The notes under the pieces are model-generated. The model searched no databases, was not told the DNA's origin, and worked only from the letters and a program-made list of their open reading frames with translations. A stretch of DNA of 64,000 nt from positions 388,750 through 452,749 of the forward strand of contig NZ_LT985750.1 of assembly GCF_900290115.1 (NCBI RefSeq). Direction: 5' to 3'. This DNA comes from Alistipes sp. Marseille-P5061. GTDB lineage: Bacteria; Bacteroidota; Bacteroidia; Bacteroidales; Rikenellaceae. A program made the translations under genes and the position numbers. Positions 28,154 through 37,762 of the stretch are shown here, one piece after another. Position 1 is the first letter of the stretch; every line of letters begins with the position of its first letter.

Positions 28154-30589
28154 ATGACACAAAACAATAAGGCGGGAGCCCGCTCCCGGTTCATCAAGGC
28201 TTCACCCCGGCTCATCCGCTGGCTCTGGATTATTGCCTTCGCACCCGTGGCGCTGCTGGTCTTCCTGCTGCTGCTGACGGCGACGGGCCTCTTCGGACGG
28301 CTGCCGTCGTTCGAGGAGCTGGAGAACCCCAAGAGCAACCTGGCGACGGAAATCTACTCCGAAGACGGCAAGGTGCTCGGCACCTTCTTCGTCCAGAACC
28401 GCTCCTACGTCCAGTACGACGAGCTCTATCCGGCCGACTCGACGCTCCACATCCGGCTGGGCGGCCATGAGGTGCCCCCCGTCGTGGCGGCGCTCATCGC
28501 CACCGAGGACGCCCGCTTCCGCAGCCACTCGGGCATCGACATCCCTTCGCTGGCCCGCGTTGCGGTGAAGACCGTGCTGCTGCAGAACACCTCGCAGGGC
28601 GGCGGCTCGACCATCACGCAGCAGCTGGCCAAGAACCTCTTCCCGCGCGACACGGCGCGCCACCGCGGCAAAATCGCCCGCACGTCGAAGCTCGTCGTCT
28701 CGAAGCTCAAGGAGTGGATTACGGCCCTCAAGCTCGAATACAACTACACGAAGGAGGAGATTGCCGCCATGTACCTCAATACGGTGGCCTACGGCTCGAA
28801 CGCCTACGGCATCAAGTCGGCGGCCCATACCTTCTTCAACAAGGAGCCCCACGAACTGAACGTGCAGGAGGCCGCCGTGCTGGTGGGGGTGGTCAACGCC
28901 CCGACGCGCTACTCGCCGGTGCGCAATCCCGAGAGCGCTCTGGCGCGCCGCAACCTGGTCCTCACACGCATGCAGCAGGCCGGGGCGCTGACGCGCGCCC
29001 AGGCCGATTCGCTCTCGGCGCTGCCCATCGTGCTCAACTACAAGCCCGTCTCGCACAACGAGGGGGCCGCGACCTACTTCCGCGAGATGCTTCGTCTGGT
29101 GATGAACGCCGAGCCGCCCCGCCGCAACCAGTTCTACAACGAGTGGGACTACGAGGTGGCCCGCAAGGAGTATGAGCAGAACCCCATCTACGGCTGGTGC
29201 CTGAAGAACCGCAAGGCCGACGGCACGCCCTACAACATCTACCGCGACGGTCTGAAAATCTACACCACCATCAACTCCGTCATGCAGGCCTACGCCGAGC
29301 AGGCCGTGCAGCGGCAGATGGAGCAGGAGATTCAGCCCAAGATGGATGCGCAGTACCGCCGCACGAAGGTGCTCTTCGTCGATGCCGACCGCGAGGAGCG
29401 CGAGCGCATCATGCGCCAGGCCATACGCTACTCGGACCGCTACCGCGAGATGCGCGACGCCGGGGTGAGCGAGCGCGAGGTGCTGGCCAGCTTCGACAAG
29501 CCCTGCGCGATGAAGGTCTTCACCTACAAGGGCGACCGCGACACGGTGATGACGCCGCGCGATTCGATTCTCCACCACAAGCGCATCATGCGTGCCGCCT
29601 TCGTGGCCGTCGAGCCGCGCACGGGCTTCATCAAGGCCTATGTGGGCGGCCCCAACTTCCGCTACTTCAAGTACGACATGGCCAAGCAGGGCAAGCGGCA
29701 GATTGGCTCGACCATCAAGCCCTTCGTCTACACCTTCGCCATCGACCACCTGGGGCTGAGCCCCTGCACGCCGGTGCCCAACCTTCCGGTGACCATCGAG
29801 ACGGCCAACGGCACGGCCTGGTCGCCCAAGGAGGCGGGCCGCGTCGAGCAGCTGGGCGAGATGCACCCGCTGAGCTGGGGTCTGGCCCACAGCCGCAACA
29901 ACTACTCGGCCTGGATTATGAAGCAGGCCAAGCAGCCGGCCGCCGTCGCCGACTTCATCCACAACATGGGCATCCGCAGCTACATCGACCCCGTGCCGGC
30001 GCTCTGCCTCGGCCCCTCGGAGTCGAACGTCTACGAACTGACGAGCGCCTTTGCCACCTTTGCCAACGAGGGCGTCCATACGGACCCGATTTTCGTCACG
30101 CGCATCGAGGACCGGCAGGGCAACCTCATTGCCAGCTTCATCCCCCAGTCGCAGGATGCCATCAGCGAGCGTACGGCCTATACGATGCTGACGATGCTCC
30201 AGGGGGTGGTCAACGGCGGTACGGCTGGGCGTCTGAAGTGGCAGTTCGGCCTCGACGGCGTCGAGCTGGGCGGCAAGACCGGTACCTCGAACAAGAACCG
30301 CGACGCGTGGTTCGTCTGCGTGGCTCCGAAGATTGTGGCCGGAGCGTGGGTAGGCGGCGAGGACCAGTCGGTGCACCTGCTGGCGCGCGGTGAGGGCAGC
30401 GTAGTGGCGCTGCCCATCGTGGGCGACTTCCTCAAGCGGGTCTACGACGACCCGCGGCTGGGCATCAACCGCACGGACCGCTTCGTGCGTCCGGCCATGA
30501 TGCCCCACTACGACTGCGACGAGGAGCTCACCTCTTCGTCGGGCGGCGAGCCCGGCGACGAGGAGGAGGACGAGATGTTCTTCAACTGA
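28154..30589 (+). CDS. Class A penicillin-binding protein (PBP1a-type)
   Basis: An 811-residue bifunctional peptidoglycan synthase. It has a short cytoplasmic N-terminus and one transmembrane helix (about residues 20-40). The glycosyltransferase-51 domain carries catalytic Glu118 in ATEDARFRSHSG and QGGSTITQQLAKNLF. The transpeptidase has nucleophile Ser519 in GSTIKPF, Ser580-Arg-Asn582 and Lys708 in KTGTSNK. The tail is acidic (EEEDE) and likely disordered. It polymerises and crosslinks glycan strands at the inner membrane. I start it at ATG 28154 because the upstream codons overlap the preceding gene. TACCTTTA at 28129 may be a weak -7 box. Confidence 0.95.
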   Translation: MTQNNKAGARSRFIKASPRLIRWLWIIAFAPVALLVFLLLLTATGLFGRLPSFEELENPKSNLATEIYSEDGKVLGTFFVQNRSYVQYDELYPADSTLHIRLGGHEVPPVVAALIATEDARFRSHSGIDIPSLARVAVKTVLLQNTSQGGGSTITQQLAKNLFPRDTARHRGKIARTSKLVVSKLKEWITALKLEYNYTKEEIAAMYLNTVAYGSNAYGIKSAAHTFFNKEPHELNVQEAAVLVGVVNAPTRYSPVRNPESALARRNLVLTRMQQAGALTRAQADSLSALPIVLNYKPVSHNEGAATYFREMLRLVMNAEPPRRNQFYNEWDYEVARKEYEQNPIYGWCLKNRKADGTPYNIYRDGLKIYTTINSVMQAYAEQAVQRQMEQEIQPKMDAQYRRTKVLFVDADREERERIMRQAIRYSDRYREMRDAGVSEREVLASFDKPCAMKVFTYKGDRDTVMTPRDSILHHKRIMRAAFVAVEPRTGFIKAYVGGPNFRYFKYDMAKQGKRQIGSTIKPFVYTFAIDHLGLSPCTPVPNLPVTIETANGTAWSPKEAGRVEQLGEMHPLSWGLAHSRNNYSAWIMKQAKQPAAVADFIHNMGIRSYIDPVPALCLGPSESNVYELTSAFATFANEGVHTDPIFVTRIEDRQGNLIASFIPQSQDAISERTAYTMLTMLQGVVNGGTAGRLKWQFGLDGVELGGKTGTSNKNRDAWFVCVAPKIVAGAWVGGEDQSVHLLARGEGSVVALPIVGDFLKRVYDDPRLGINRTDRFVRPAMMPHYDCDEELTSSSGGEPGDEEEDEMFFN

Positions 30590-30767
30590 CCCCGGGGCCG
30601 CAGGTCGGGGGCGGATGCACACCGGGTGCCTGCTGATCGGTGGCGGTCCGGAGGGGACGCACACCGAAGGCCGGAGAGGGCCGGAGCTGCCGCACTGCAC
30701 TGCACCGCATCGGACCCGTCGGCGCGGCAAATTGGAAACAAGAAAGGTTTTAATATAAAGGTTGGTT

Positions 30768-31760
30768 ATGAAAATTGCTATTGTGGGGGCCAGCGGCGCC
30801 GTTGGCCAGGAGTTCCTCCGGATTCTCGAGGAGCGCGAACTTCCCATCGACGAGCTGCTTCTGTTTGGCTCGCAGCGCAGCGCGGGGCGGAGCTACCGCT
30901 TTCGGGGCCGCGACCTTACGGTGCGGCTGCTGCAGCACAACGACGATTTTCGGGGTGTGGACTTTGCCCTCACCTCGGCCGGGGCCGGCACCTCGCGTGA
31001 ATTTGCCGAGACCATTACGCGCTACGGTGCGGTGATGATTGACAACTCGAGCGCCTTCCGCATGGATGCGGACGTGCCGCTGGTGGTTCCCGAGGTGAAC
31101 CCCGAGGATGCGAAGAATGCGCCGCGGCGGATTATCGCCAATCCCAACTGCACGACCATCCAGATGGTCGTGGCGCTGAATGCCATCGAGCGCCTGTCGC
31201 ACATCCGCCGCGTCCACGTCTCGACCTATCAGTCGGCCAGCGGTGCGGGTGCCGCCGCCATGGACGAGCTGGTGGCGCAGTATGCCGACCTGGGGGCCGG
31301 CCGCGAGCCGCATGTCGAGAAGTTCGCCTTCCAGCTCGCCTATAACGTGATTCCCCACATCGATGTCTTCACCGAGAACGACTACACGAAGGAGGAGATG
31401 AAGATGTTCAACGAGACGCGCAAAATCATGCACTCCGACGTGCGGGTGTCGGCCACCTGCGTGCGTGTGCCCGTGATGCGGGCCCATTCGGAGAGCATCT
31501 GGCTCGAGACCGAGCGTCCCGTCTCGGTCGAGGAGGCGCGCCGGGCCTTTGCCGAGGCTCCGGGCGTGGTGCTGATGGACAACCCCTCGGAGAAGGTCTA
31601 TCCCATGCCGCTCTTCATCGCGGGCAAGGACCCCGTCTACGTGGGCCGCATCCGCAAGGACCTCACCTGCGACAACGGTCTGACCTTCTGGTGCGTGAGC
31701 GACCAAATCCGCAAGGGTGCGGCGCTCAATGCCGTCCAGATTCTCGAGACGCTGATTTAA
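30768..31760 (+). CDS. asd: Aspartate-semialdehyde dehydrogenase
   Basis: A 330-residue NADPH-dependent enzyme. The N-terminal [20 protein letters not shown] is the nucleotide-binding P-loop, and Cys128 in NPNCTTIQM is the catalytic thiol. It makes aspartate semialdehyde, the branch point to diaminopimelate and threonine/methionine. ATG 30768 is preferred to a TTG two codons earlier. It stands alone, with a bidirectional terminator shared with the convergent tnaA gene. Confidence 0.97.
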   Translation: MKIAIVGASGAVGQEFLRILEERELPIDELLLFGSQRSAGRSYRFRGRDLTVRLLQHNDDFRGVDFALTSAGAGTSREFAETITRYGAVMIDNSSAFRMDADVPLVVPEVNPEDAKNAPRRIIANPNCTTIQMVVALNAIERLSHIRRVHVSTYQSASGAGAAAMDELVAQYADLGAGREPHVEKFAFQLAYNVIPHIDVFTENDYTKEEMKMFNETRKIMHSDVRVSATCVRVPVMRAHSESIWLETERPVSVEEARRAFAEAPGVVLMDNPSEKVYPMPLFIAGKDPVYVGRIRKDLTCDNGLTFWCVSDQIRKGAALNAVQILETLI

Positions 31761-31966
31761 CGTGGCCGGCGGCGGCCGATGCCGCGGCAAACGATACAAA
31801 GCGGGCTCCCGGATTGCCGGGGACCCGTTCTGTTTTTGGAACAGTGAAGCGGCGGCGGACAAGACCGGATGCCCGGGTTCGGTATGCCGTTCGGCGGAAG
31901 GGTGTCCGTGCCGGCGCTTGCGGCCGGGGCCCGGCGGCCGGGAAGGGGGGATGAAGACGGTGCATG

Positions 31967-31999
31967 AAAAAGGTCCGGCCGCAGTGGCCGGACCTTGTC
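31967..31999. terminator. Bidirectional terminator between asd and tnaA
   Basis: AAGGTCCGGCC pairs exactly with GGCCGGACCTT around a five-base loop. T/A runs are short on both sides. The rest of the 31761-32058 gap holds no gene. Confidence 0.72.
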
Positions 32000-32058
32000 G
32001 GTTTTCAGAGGTTTTTCGGACCCGACCCCGGATTTGCCGGGGCGGAGCCGCGGAGGCG

Positions 32059-33435
32059 TCAGATTTTCTCCATCTCCACGGTGAAGTGGCGCAGGATGGG
32101 GGCCTCGAAGGTGATGCGGTAGCCCGTCGTAATCGACTCGCGGCGCTCGTAGATGTTGCGGCAGGCGGCGGCAATCACGCGGATGTGGTTGTCCGTGTAG
32201 ACGCGGCGCGGAATGGCCAGACGCAGCAGCTCGAGGGCCGGGTAGCGGTTCTCGTGGGTCTCGGGGTCGCGGTCGGCCAGAATCGAGCCGATTTCCACGC
32301 CGCGGATGCCCGCCTCGACGTAGAGCTCTATGGCCAGCGTCTGGGCGATGAACTGCTCCTTGGGCAGGTGCGTCAGAATCTTTTTGGCGTCGAGGAAGAT
32401 GGCGTGGCCGCCGGCCGGACGCTGGTAGGGCACGCCGTATTCGTCGAGCAGGTCGCCCAGCAGCTTCACCTGGCGGATGCGGGCGTCGAGCTGCTCGAAT
32501 TCGGTATTCTCGTCCAGACCCACCGCCAGTGCGTCCATGTCGCGGCCCGACATGCCGCCGTAGGTGACATAGCCCTCGAACATGATGTTGTACATCATCG
32601 CCGAGCGGAAGAGCTCCTCGGAGCGCATCGCCACGAAACCGCCCATGTTGACCACGCCGTCCTTCTTGGCCGAGATGGTCATGATGTCGGCGTAGGTGTA
32701 GATTTCACGCACAATCTCCTTGATGCTCTTGTCGGCGTAGCCCTCCTCGCGCGTCTTGATGAAGTAGGCGTTCTCGGCGAAGCGGGCCGAGTCGATGAGC
32801 AGGGGCACCCCGTAGCGGCGGCACACCTCGGCCGTCTCGCGGATGTTGCGCATCGATACGGGCTGTCCGCCGGCCGTGTTGTTGGTGATGGTCAGCACCA
32901 CGCAGGGAACCTTCTCGCGGGGGTTCTCCTTGAGAATCTTCTCCAGCTTGGCGGTATCCATCTCGCCCTTGAAGGGGATTTCAAGCTGCGTGTCGGCCGC
33001 CGCGTCGATGGTGCAGTCCACGGCGTGGCACTTGCGGAACTCGATGTGGCCCTTCGTGGTGTCGAAGTGCGAGTTGCCCGGCACGATGTCGCCCGCCTTG
33101 AGCAGCGCCGAGAAGATGACGTTCTCGGCTGCGCGGCCCTGGTGCGTCGGCAGGAAGTAGGGCATGCCGAAGATGCGCTCGATGGTCTCCTTGAGCCGGA
33201 AGTAGGAGGTGGCTCCCGCATAGCTCTCGTCGCCGGTCATCATGGCGGCCCACTGGCGGTCGCTCATCGAGCCGGTGCCCGAGTCGGTCAGCAGGTCGAT
33301 GGTCACCTGGTCGGCGCGCAGCTTGAAGAGGTTGTAGTGCGCCTCGCGAATCCAGGTTTCGCGCTCCTCGCGCGTGGAGGTGCGGATGGCCTCGGTCATC
33401 TTGATTTTGTAAGGCTCGGCATAGGGTAGTTTCAT
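32059..33435 (-). CDS. tnaA: Tryptophanase
   Basis: A 458-residue PLP-dependent beta-eliminating lyase. Landmarks are LLTDSGTGSMSDRQWAAMM, PTHQGRAAENV, NNTAGGQPVSM, DSARFAENAYFI and SAKKDGVVNMGG, where the first Lys of KK binds PLP. Tyrosine phenol-lyase is the sister family; the DSARFAEN and GTGSMS motifs and overall agreement with Bacteroides tryptophanase favour tryptophanase. It splits tryptophan into indole, pyruvate and ammonia. Alistipes strains are generally described as indole-positive, which fits. There is no tnaC-like leader gene or permease beside it. Confidence 0.9.
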   Translation of the reverse strand: MKLPYAEPYKIKMTEAIRTSTREERETWIREAHYNLFKLRADQVTIDLLTDSGTGSMSDRQWAAMMTGDESYAGATSYFRLKETIERIFGMPYFLPTHQGRAAENVIFSALLKAGDIVPGNSHFDTTKGHIEFRKCHAVDCTIDAAADTQLEIPFKGEMDTAKLEKILKENPREKVPCVVLTITNNTAGGQPVSMRNIRETAEVCRRYGVPLLIDSARFAENAYFIKTREEGYADKSIKEIVREIYTYADIMTISAKKDGVVNMGGFVAMRSEELFRSAMMYNIMFEGYVTYGGMSGRDMDALAVGLDENTEFEQLDARIRQVKLLGDLLDEYGVPYQRPAGGHAIFLDAKKILTHLPKEQFIAQTLAIELYVEAGIRGVEIGSILADRDPETHENRYPALELLRLAIPRRVYTDNHIRVIAAACRNIYERRESITTGYRITFEAPILRHFTVEMEKI

Positions 33436-33479
33436 AATGAAAAATGGGTTTTAAGGTTACGGTTTGTTGGCTTTTCCTT

Positions 33480-33487
33480 CAAAAATA
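33480..33487 (-). promoter_or_regulatory. -7 box (TATTTTTG) of tnaA
   Basis: A perfect TAnnTTTG on the minus strand, 44 bases before the tnaA ATG. A TTTG lies only 14 bases further upstream, shorter than usual, so the -33 element is uncertain. Confidence 0.55.
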
Positions 33488-33627
33488 GGAAAAATTTTCG
33501 ACAAACACGCCGCCGGCATCCTATTTGTTCGCAAAAAGAGGCTTTCCGTTCCGCATGTGCCGAATTGCCGGCCGTCAGCGGAGCGGAGTTCACGGATAAT
33601 TGACCAAACCAAAAACGGAATAACACC

Positions 33628-34233
33628 ATGACGAACGATGCAATGAAGAGCTCCCGCTTCGAGATTGAGGAGCTGCCCTACGGCTACGATGCGCTGATGC
33701 CGCAGATTTCCGAGGAGACGATGCGCTACCACCACGACCGCCACTATGCGACCTACGTTGCCAAACTCAACGAACTGTCGCTCGACACCCCCTTTGCCGG
33801 CCAGCCGCTCGAGGATGTGGTCCGCTCGGCCGACGGTCCCCTCTTCAACAACGCCGCCCAGGCGTGGAACCACGCCTTCCTCTTCCGTTCGCTCTCGCCC
33901 GCGCCTCAGACGGCGCCCGACGGGGCGCTGCTTGCAGCCGTGGAGCGCGACTTCGGCTCGTTCGAGGCGCTCCGCACGCGGATGATTGACACGGCCGTCG
34001 GCCTCTTCGGCTCGGGGTGGTGTTGGCTGTCGAAGGTCTCCTCGGGCCGCCTGCGGGTCGAGGCGCGCGCCAATGCGGGCAATCCGCTCTGCGACGGGCT
34101 GGTGCCGCTGCTCTGCATCGACGTCTGGGAGCACGCCTATTATATCGATTACCGCAACCGCCGCGCCGATGCCGTCAAGGCCCTCTGGGAGCGCATCGAC
34201 TGGCGCACCGTCGGCGAGCGCTACGGGCGGTAG
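33628..34233 (+). CDS. sodB: Fe/Mn superoxide dismutase
   Basis: A 201-residue protein with the iron/manganese SOD layout: YHHDRHYATYVAKLNE in the N-terminal helices, AQAWNHAFLFRSL carrying the second metal histidine, GSGWCWL, and the metal-binding DVWEHAYYIDYRN near the end. It converts superoxide to peroxide and oxygen. Whether it prefers iron or manganese cannot be decided here; Bacteroidales enzymes are often cambialistic. An in-frame Met at residue 6 is an alternative start. It is a single gene. Confidence 0.93.
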   Translation: MTNDAMKSSRFEIEELPYGYDALMPQISEETMRYHHDRHYATYVAKLNELSLDTPFAGQPLEDVVRSADGPLFNNAAQAWNHAFLFRSLSPAPQTAPDGALLAAVERDFGSFEALRTRMIDTAVGLFGSGWCWLSKVSSGRLRVEARANAGNPLCDGLVPLLCIDVWEHAYYIDYRNRRADAVKALWERIDWRTVGERYGR

Positions 34234-34575
34234 CGCCGTGGAGCGGGGCACTGCGGAGAGGCGTCCCGGCGGGCGGCGCTGCGGCTATGCGCGTCCGGAC
34301 GGGCAGTGCGGCGATACGCGGTGGTGCGGCGGTGTGAAGGTGTGAAGGTGTGAAGGTGCGGTGGTCCAGCCGGGTGGGCGGTTCTGCTCCGTCGGGACTC
34401 GGGTCCACGACGCCCGGCACGGCCCGTCCGTTGTCCGTTGTCCGTTGTCCCGTCTGTTTCCGGCGGACCCTCCCGCCTGCCTTCCCGGCTTGGTCCCTCC
34501 CCTTTGCCCTGCCTCTTGTGCGCCCGTCCCGTTGGTGTGACCCGCCGCGGCAGCCTCCGCCCCTGCCGCGCGGGC
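34234..34575. other. Intergenic DNA with short tandem repeats
   Basis: No gene. It includes three 8-base GTGTGAAG-type units at about 34333-34357 and a GTCCGTT(GTCCGTT) repeat near 34427-34451. Confidence 0.6.
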
Positions 34576-34613
34576 ATAAAAAATCCGGAGACCCCGCTCG
34601 GGGCCTCCGGAAA
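34576..34613 (-). terminator. Intrinsic terminator of the fructose-bisphosphate aldolase gene
   Basis: TCCGGAG(A/G)CCCCG pairs with CGGGG(C/T)CTCCGGA, followed on the minus strand by TTTTTTAT. Confidence 0.88.
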
Positions 34614-34635
34614 TTGTTTGCGAAGCGCGCTTCGA

Positions 34636-35628
34636 TTAAGCCTTGCCGGCCGAACCGAGGACGTTCTCGCACTTGTGCTTGTAGAGCTTCTTCAGCTCGT
34701 CGCGAGCCGGACCCAGGTACTTGCGGGGGTCGAACTCTGCGGGCTGGTCCACGAAAATCTTGCGGATGGCAGCGGTCATGGCCAGACGGCCGTCCGAGTC
34801 GATGTTAATCTTGCAGACAGCGCTCTTGGCAGCCTCACGCAGCTGCTCCTCGGGAATACCTACCGCATCCTTCAGCGCACCGCCGTGGGTGTTGATGATG
34901 TGGACATACTCCTGCGGAACGGACGACGACCCGTGGAGCACAATGGGGAAGCCCGGGATGCGCTTCTCAATCTCCTTCAGAATGTCGAAACGCAGGGGGG
35001 GCGGAACGAGGATGCCGTCGGCGTTGCGGGTGCACTGCTCGGGCTTGAACTTGTTGGCGCCGTGCGACGTACCAATCGAGATGGCCAGCGAGTCAACGCC
35101 GGTCTTCGATACGAAGTCAACCACGTCGTCGGGGTTGGTATAGTGCGAGTGCTCCGAAGCGACCTCATCCTCGACACCGGCCAGAACGCCCAGCTCACCC
35201 TCGACCGTTACGTCGAACTGGTGTGCATAGTCAACCACCTTCTTGGTCAGGGCGACGTTCTCATCGTAGGGAAGCGCCGAACCGTCAATCATTACCGACG
35301 AGAAGCCCATCTCGATGCAGCTCTTGCAGAGCTCGAACGAGTTTCCGTGGTCGAGGTGCAGCACGATGGGAATGTTCTTGCCCAGCTCCTTGGCGTACTC
35401 CACGGCGCCCTGCGCCATGTAGCGGAGCAGCGTCTGGTTGGCATACTTGCGGGCGCCCGACGATACCTGCAGAATCACCGGCGACGAAGCCTCGACGCAA
35501 GCCTGGATGATGGCCTGCATCTGCTCCATGTTGTTGAAGTTGAATGCAGGAATCGCGTAACCGCCTTTGATTGCCTTGGCAAACATCTCACGGGTGTTTA
35601 CCAGACCCAAATCTTTGTACGATACCAT
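34636..35628 (-). CDS. fbaA: Fructose-bisphosphate aldolase, class II
   Basis: A 330-residue zinc-dependent aldolase: AIPAFNFNNMEQMQAIIQA, the zinc and catalytic motif VLHLDHGNSFELCK, EGELGVLAGVED, and the phosphate loop around AISIGTSHG and VLHGSSSVPQ. It cleaves fructose-1,6-bisphosphate into two triose phosphates in glycolysis. Codon use is noticeably cleaner and less GC-extreme than neighbours, as expected for a highly expressed gene. It is a single gene with its own promoter and strong terminator. Confidence 0.96.
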   Translation of the reverse strand: MVSYKDLGLVNTREMFAKAIKGGYAIPAFNFNNMEQMQAIIQACVEASSPVILQVSSGARKYANQTLLRYMAQGAVEYAKELGKNIPIVLHLDHGNSFELCKSCIEMGFSSVMIDGSALPYDENVALTKKVVDYAHQFDVTVEGELGVLAGVEDEVASEHSHYTNPDDVVDFVSKTGVDSLAISIGTSHGANKFKPEQCTRNADGILVPPPLRFDILKEIEKRIPGFPIVLHGSSSVPQEYVHIINTHGGALKDAVGIPEEQLREAAKSAVCKINIDSDGRLAMTAAIRKIFVDQPAEFDPRKYLGPARDELKKLYKHKCENVLGSAGKA

Positions 35629-35674
35629 AAGTAATGAGTTTATGTGAAAAAATTGTTAGTCTCAAAAACCGCCA

Positions 35675-35682
35675 CAAAGTTA
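35675..35682 (-). promoter_or_regulatory. -7 box (TAACTTTG) of fbaA
   Basis: A perfect TAnnTTTG on the minus strand, 47 bases before the ATG; no clear -33 TTG at normal spacing. Confidence 0.6.
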
Positions 35683-35965
35683 ATAAATATTCTTAAGAAA
35701 CGGAGTCTCCGCATAAAAAAATCGCCCGCGGCGAGCGTGCGGCCCCGCTTCGCAGGCGAGGATTTATATATCGGTGGGGGAGGAGCGCGCCGGGGCCGCC
35801 GCGCGGGGCCCGGCGCCCTCCGCTCGGGAGGGCGGAAAAAGGGGAGGAAAGTGCTCCGGAGCGCTCTGCCGTGGGGTTTTTCGAGGGGTTTTGCGGGCAG
35901 CGGCCGGAATTTTTACCCTCCGGTTTCTCCGGTTTGTGAAAAAAATAACAATCCGCCCCGTTTTG
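35683..35965. other. Intergenic DNA between fbaA and fumarase promoters
   Basis: A 280-base divergent gap. It contains purine- or GC-rich stretches (GGAGGGCGG, GGGGCCGCC) but no gene and no repeat that I can define. Confidence 0.45.
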
Positions 35966-35997
35966 TTGCGGTATTTCGGGAGAATTTTGTATTTTTG
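35966..35997 (+). promoter_or_regulatory. Promoter of the fumarase gene
   Basis: TTG (35966-35968), 21 bases, TATTTTTG (35990-35997). The predicted start is near 36002, giving a leader of about 75 bases that is rich in CAACAAC-type sequence. Confidence 0.75.
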
Positions 35998-36076
35998 CGG
36001 TGACCGAAGGGGGCGACGCGCCCCCGGCGGACTACACAACCAACAACGGCAAACAACAATATAATCATAACGAGCC

Positions 36077-37690
36077 ATGTCTGAATTCATCTATCAGGAG
36101 CCGTTCCCCGTCGGGGAGGACAAAACCGAGTACCGTCTTTTGACGAAGGATTACGTGAAAGTGGTCGAGTGCGACGGCCGCAAGGTGCTGAAGGTCGACC
36201 CCGCGGGCCTCGAGCTGCTCTCGAAGGCCGCCTACAGCGACGTGTCGTTCTACCTGCGCTCGGCGCACCTGCAGAAGCTGCGCAACATCCTCGACGACCC
36301 CGAAGCGACCGACAACGACAAGTTCGTCGCCTACACGATGCTGCTCAACCAGTGCGTGGCCGCCGAGGGCGAGCTGCCCACCTGCCAGGATACCGGTACG
36401 GCCATCTGCATCGCCCACAAGGGTGAGGACGTATGGACCGGCGCCGACGACGCCCGCTGCATCGCCCGCGGCGTCTACGAGACCTACAAGGAGCGCAACC
36501 TCCGCTATTCGCAGGTGGTCCCCTTCTCGATGATTGACGAGAAGAACTCGGGAACGAACCTCCCGGCACAGATTGATATCTACGGCGGCAAGCCCGGCAT
36601 GGAGTACGAATTCCTCTTCATCACCAAGGGCGGCGGCTCGGCCAACAAGACCTTCCTCTACCAGCAGACCAAGGCGCTGCTCAACGAGGAGTCGCTCACC
36701 AAGTTCATCAAGCAGCATATCTTCGACCTCGGTACGTCGGCCTGCCCGCCCTACCACCTGGCCATCTGCATCGGCGGCACGTCGGCCGAGATGTGCCTCT
36801 CGACCGTCAAGAAGGCTTCGGCCGGCTATCTGGACGAGCTTCCGACCTCGGGCAACGAGGGCGGCCGCTGCTTCCGTGACCTGGAGTGGGAGGAGAAGGT
36901 GCTGAAAATCTGCCGCGAGAGCGGCGTGGGCGCCCAGTTCGGCGGCAAGTACCTCGTACACGACGTGCGTGTCATCCGCGCACCGCGCCACGCCGCATCG
37001 TGCCCCGTGGCCATCGGCGTCAGCTGCTCGGCCGACCGCAACATCAAGGCGAAGATTACCCCCGAGGGCATCTTCCTCGAGCAGCTCGAGAAGAACCCCG
37101 CCCGCTTCCTGCCCAAGGAGGCTCCCGCCATGTCGCCGGCCGTGGACATCGACCTGGACGAAGGCATGGACAAGGTGCGCGCCATCCTGACCAAGTACCC
37201 CATCAAGACGCGTCTGAACCTGCGCGGTACGCTCATCGTGGCGCGCGACATCGCCCACGCCCGCATCAAGCAGATGCTCGATGAAGGCAAGCCCATGCCC
37301 GAGTACTTCAAGAAGCACCCGGTCTACTATGCCGGTCCGGCCAAGACGCCGCAGGGCATGGCTTCGGGCTCGTTCGGCCCCACGACGGCCGGCCGCATGG
37401 ACCCCTACGTGGACCTCTTCCAGAAGCATGGCGGCTCGATGGTGATGGTGGCCAAGGGCAACCGCTCGCAGGCCGTGACGGACGCCTGCAAGGCCAACGG
37501 CGGCTTCTACCTGGGCTCCATCGGCGGTCCGGCAGCCATCCTGGCCAAGAACTCCATCAAGTCGGTTGAGGTGGTTGACTTCCCCGAGCTGGGCATGGAG
37601 GCCGTGCGCAAGATTTACGTCGAGAACTTCCCCGCCTTCATCATCGTGGATGACAAGGGCAACGACTTTTTCGCCGAATTCAAGCACTAA
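36077..37690 (+). CDS. Fumarate hydratase, class I (iron-sulfur)
   Basis: A 537-residue class I fumarase. The N-terminal domain has [17 protein letters not shown] and [15 protein letters not shown], which supply cysteine ligands to the [4Fe-4S] cluster. The C-terminal domain has the [12 protein letters not shown] motif. It interconverts fumarate and malate; with mdh (41604) it belongs to the reductive branch making fumarate and succinate during anaerobic fermentation. Full length, no beta-subunit gene needed. Oxygen-sensitive by family knowledge. Confidence 0.95.
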   Translation: MSEFIYQEPFPVGEDKTEYRLLTKDYVKVVECDGRKVLKVDPAGLELLSKAAYSDVSFYLRSAHLQKLRNILDDPEATDNDKFVAYTMLLNQCVAAEGELPTCQDTGTAICIAHKGEDVWTGADDARCIARGVYETYKERNLRYSQVVPFSMIDEKNSGTNLPAQIDIYGGKPGMEYEFLFITKGGGSANKTFLYQQTKALLNEESLTKFIKQHIFDLGTSACPPYHLAICIGGTSAEMCLSTVKKASAGYLDELPTSGNEGGRCFRDLEWEEKVLKICRESGVGAQFGGKYLVHDVRVIRAPRHAASCPVAIGVSCSADRNIKAKITPEGIFLEQLEKNPARFLPKEAPAMSPAVDIDLDEGMDKVRAILTKYPIKTRLNLRGTLIVARDIAHARIKQMLDEGKPMPEYFKKHPVYYAGPAKTPQGMASGSFGPTTAGRMDPYVDLFQKHGGSMVMVAKGNRSQAVTDACKANGGFYLGSIGGPAAILAKNSIKSVEVVDFPELGMEAVRKIYVENFPAFIIVDDKGNDFFAEFKH

Positions 37691-37762
37691 AATCCTCCGC
37701 TCGCATATAATAACGGTGCACGGGCGTCGTTATAGTTGCAAAAAGCGAGTCTATACGAATCG

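Noticed and set aside
32059..33435. Tyrosine phenol-lyase instead of tryptophanase
   Set aside because: The active-site motif DSARFAEN and the GTGSMS segment agree with tryptophanases, whereas tyrosine phenol-lyase typically has DATRCVEN and GTNAMS at these positions.
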